Source: Straminergon stramineum (taxonomy: Eukaryota > Streptophyta > Bryopsida > Hypnales > Calliergonaceae). Taken from it: a stretch of DNA of 64,000 nucleotides. The position numbers and the translations under genes were made by a program. The notes under the pieces are model-generated. The model was not told the DNA's origin. It ran no database searches and saw only the letters and a program-made list of their open reading frames with translations. The DNA lies in assembly GCA_963920665.1 (NCBI GenBank), contig OY987263.1, positions 25,036,547-25,100,546 on the forward strand, given 5' to 3'. Below are positions 61,610 to 64,000 of this stretch, piece after piece. Position 1 is the stretch's first letter, and the number at the start of each line of letters is the position of its first letter.

Positions 61610-62321
61610 TTAGTCAAAGAGAGAGAAGCCCATGTCGTCATCACTCTCCTCCTTCTCCTCCACCTTCTCCTCCTTCTCTTCAACAGCAGGTGCAGCAGCA
61701 CCGCCACCGGAAGCAGCAGGGGCAGATCCAGCAGAGAATCCACCACCACCTCCACCAACAATAACCTAAACGAAAAACCGATACATTATTCCTCAGCTCC
61801 CTTTAAAATGTTCACTGTCTATTCCGAAAATCATCACAACAATGAAGGCTTACTCACACACCATCAACACAATATCTCCCAGTAATCCAGCAAAGCCTAT
61901 TTTTCTAAATGCAGTTCCACCCCTAGGGTTACGCAAACACTAGTGAATGCGATAGACAGAAACAAAGCGCAGATTGAGAGAATATAACACAAGTTATCTA
62001 CCCGAACATTACCAATTCAAAAAATCCAAATTTCCAACATCAGGAACATTCAATCGATGCACAGGGAAGCCAAACCCTAGAAAACGCATTAACCCATGAA
62101 AAATTTCCCTGAATTACCTGGGCAACGGCCGAGGTAGGAGTAATCAAGGAGAAAGAGGAAGAGACGGCGCCTGAGCCAGCGGTGGTCAAGGCCAAGTTGG
62201 TGAGCTTCCTCTGAAGCTCCCAAGTGGAGGCAGAGCTGGCCTCAAGATCGGCCTCGCCGCCGTGCTGCTTGGCGGTCCATGTGCCACCGGAGTGCTTGAC
62301 GATGAACGTGAAGACGGCCAT
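61610..62321 (-). CDS. RPP3: 60S acidic ribosomal protein P3
   Basis: Plant-specific P-protein of the ribosomal stalk, which recruits and activates translation GTPases. Two exons, 62118-62321 (68 codons) and 61610-61765, separated by a 352-bp GT-AG intron in phase 0, give 119 aa, the usual length. The N-terminus [15 protein letters not shown] with the following W-E-L-Q-R-K-L is typical of P3. The C-terminal half is a Gly/Ala hinge ([13 protein letters not shown]), then a Glu/Lys-rich stretch and the conserved acidic P-protein tail [13 protein letters not shown]. An in-frame upstream ATG at 62384 would add 21 residues unlike the family, so the start at 62321 is preferred. Confidence 0.96.
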
Positions 62322-62450
62322 GGTTGCTGCAGCTGAAACCGCGCACAAACGGTGGTCGGGCTTGAGGCAGCCTCGGGTCACCAAAACATGAAAAACTCGA
62401 AAAGGAATTCGTTAGGGCAAAGCCGGGAAGCTTAAAGGACCAGCCGGCTT

Positions 62451-62460
62451 CTAGGGTTTG
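62451..62460 (-). promoter_or_regulatory. telobox upstream of P3
   Basis: The minus strand reads CAAACCCTAG about 130 bp upstream of the start codon. Teloboxes (AAACCCTA) near the transcription start are a standard element of plant ribosomal-protein genes. Confidence 0.6.
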
Positions 62461-62589
62461 GGGCACAGGGAAGAGATGGTAACTGGTGATAGCCGGTCCC
62501 CTGAGGTATATCCGTCCATTTCATGACAGGAACCGGCTGCGTTACCAGGGTAAGAGGGAGGGCCTTAAATCCTCCATTCGAACTGGGCT

Positions 62590-62720
62590 CCGCAGGGGCA
62601 GATTTACCTTGGGGAAAACGCAGGAACTTTTTATTTTTTGCACATTGTTTATTTTGCAAATTCTGAATTCATATTTGCAATCGCAGACCCCAAATTAGCT
62701 AGGATAGGTCGAGAACTTCC
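62590..62720. repeat. fragment related to the 12645-12892 element
   Basis: TGAATTCATATTTGCAATC, TTTTTATTTTTTGCACA and AAATTAGCTA appear in the same order and spacing as in the 248-bp element. The G-rich left end is only partly conserved and no right terminus is found. It is a degraded copy immediately upstream of the P3 gene. Confidence 0.55.
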
Positions 62721-64000
62721 CCTAGACATAGCTCAAAATAGGGGGCAATTTTTACTTTCACCACTTGGCAAAGCCTTATCCAATTTGTTTTACATCATCA
62801 ATGATGTCATGAAAGAGAATGATTTCTCCATAGTCAAAGGGTTGGGTTTTTATGTGAGTTCTTATGTAGGCACAAAAGACCTCAAAAATGGCATGGGCAG
62901 AGCATTGTAGAGGTGCCTAGGAAAAACAAAAAGCCTTCAATAGTGATGTAGTGGAGTCCAATCACGTTGCCTTCCTGCAATAGTTTTGGTCATACTTGCA
63001 TTAAGGTGTGATGAGGAGCTTCTCTTAGAACTTCAATATGCTAACTTGAGAACTTGTTTGCTATGGGAGACCACATATCCAGTGTGACATGCGGCTTGTG
63101 GTATGGAACAATTGGGTTGATGAAAGGGTTGTTGGACTTTGGATACTAGGCAATTGTGTCTTGAGTTTGTCTACAACCTCCTAAACATTCAAATGCATAG
63201 ATAGGTAACCTCCATCTACCAATTTACAACACCAAGATGATGTTTCAAGTCCAAATGGTAGTAGAGCATCCTTAATCCAACACAAAAAATAATTTACAAC
63301 TAGCAAAAAGGATGAAAGTAATTTTAAAATAGTCTCTTTTAGAGCAAGTTTGAAGTTCACATATCACATTTGGAGAATGTGTGGAATTCCTAAAATCACC
63401 CTTGAAGTCTAAGATTAGATAGATTCTTGCACTTGATTGCAACTTGTAATGGAATCTTCTCTTACATTTTCAATAAGATAACTTGTGATTAGTTCACTAA
63501 CTACACCATGGATGCATATAGAGAGTGTGATTGGACCCCTTTGAATTTGAAGGTGTGATGTGCTTGTACTTTGAAGGGCAAATATTGAAGCCTAGATTGT
63601 GGATGCTTTCTTAGGCTTTTATGTTCTATTTGTGTACATCTTGAGTTATGAGTACTTTGACTTTAGTGTTTTTGTTTTTTCCCAAGGAGGGCTCCGAGTT
63701 CTCAAACTACAAGAAACATGGAAACTACATTATAGCAACAATTTGACGTGGCTGAAGTTTGGCCATGCCTTTTATTTTAATTTAAAAAAAAATCCTCATA
63801 CTTTTTTTGCAATTTCAGAATAGTATTTTTTTTCATTCTTTTTAAAATTAAAATCTTTTGATAGTGGCGAGCCGTTCCCTCGCTGCATTGGGAACAGGCC
63901 TAAAACGGCCCTCCATAAGCTCAAAATCTCCTCTAATGATGTGTGCACAAATCTTGGACATTGTTGTTGAAATTTCTCAAGCTCATTTTAAATTAAATAC
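62721..64000. other. intergenic, nothing recognised
   Basis: AT-rich and without a supported gene or clear repeat to the end of the window. Confidence 0.5.

Overview
The window is nuclear DNA from a green plant of the streptophyte line. It carries plant-type dynamins of two classes (DRP1, and DRP2 with PH, GED and Pro-rich tail), the plant-specific 60S stalk protein P3, GT-AG spliceosomal introns mostly of 100-500 bp, and a GPI-anchored arabinogalactan-type wall protein. Genes are GC-richer islands in AT-rich, repeat-filled DNA. The sparse spacing, modest introns and an intronless glycosyltransferase would suit a bryophyte or charophyte, but the species cannot be named from the sequence.

Layout. 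1-13 kb is repeats: TTAA-bounded elements, smaller TIR elements, a foldback and a 190-bp tandem repeat. A broken piece of a GT31-like gene lies at 4.75-4.98 kb. The intact intronless GT31-like gene is at 13.70-14.73 kb (+). 15-25 kb is AT-rich with few landmarks: a TTA microsatellite, a cluster of CCAAATTGG-like boxes, a Stowaway-like element and a foldback. 25.4-27.3 kb is a gene-like but unrecognised stretch on the minus strand. The GPI-anchored protein gene is at 28.69-29.46 kb (-). 30-36.7 kb is AT-rich, with one TTAA element (32.2-33.2 kb) and a U2 snRNA-derived sequence (35.5-35.6 kb). DRP2 fills 37.17-44.65 kb (-, 20 coding exons, 946 aa). DRP1 fills 48.11-53.39 kb (+, 16 coding exons, 610 aa). 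54-60.5 kb is repeats again. The P3 gene is at 61.61-62.32 kb (-). The last 1.3 kb holds nothing recognisable.

How the genes relate. DRP1 and DRP2 stand head to head, with 3.46 kb between their start codons. In angiosperms the two classes act together in clathrin-mediated endocytosis and cell-plate formation, so this divergent pair could share regulation. Both were reconstructed exon by exon with every reading phase closing; DRP1 has the same length as Arabidopsis DRP1A. The other genes have no evident functional link.

The most unusual non-gene signal is a set of about 0.84-0.98 kb elements that start with TTAA followed by CCCC and end with GGGG or GGGA followed by TTAA. TTAA target sites and CCC-beginning termini are the hallmarks of the piggyBac superfamily. 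No transposase is visible, so these would be non-autonomous (MITE-like) members.
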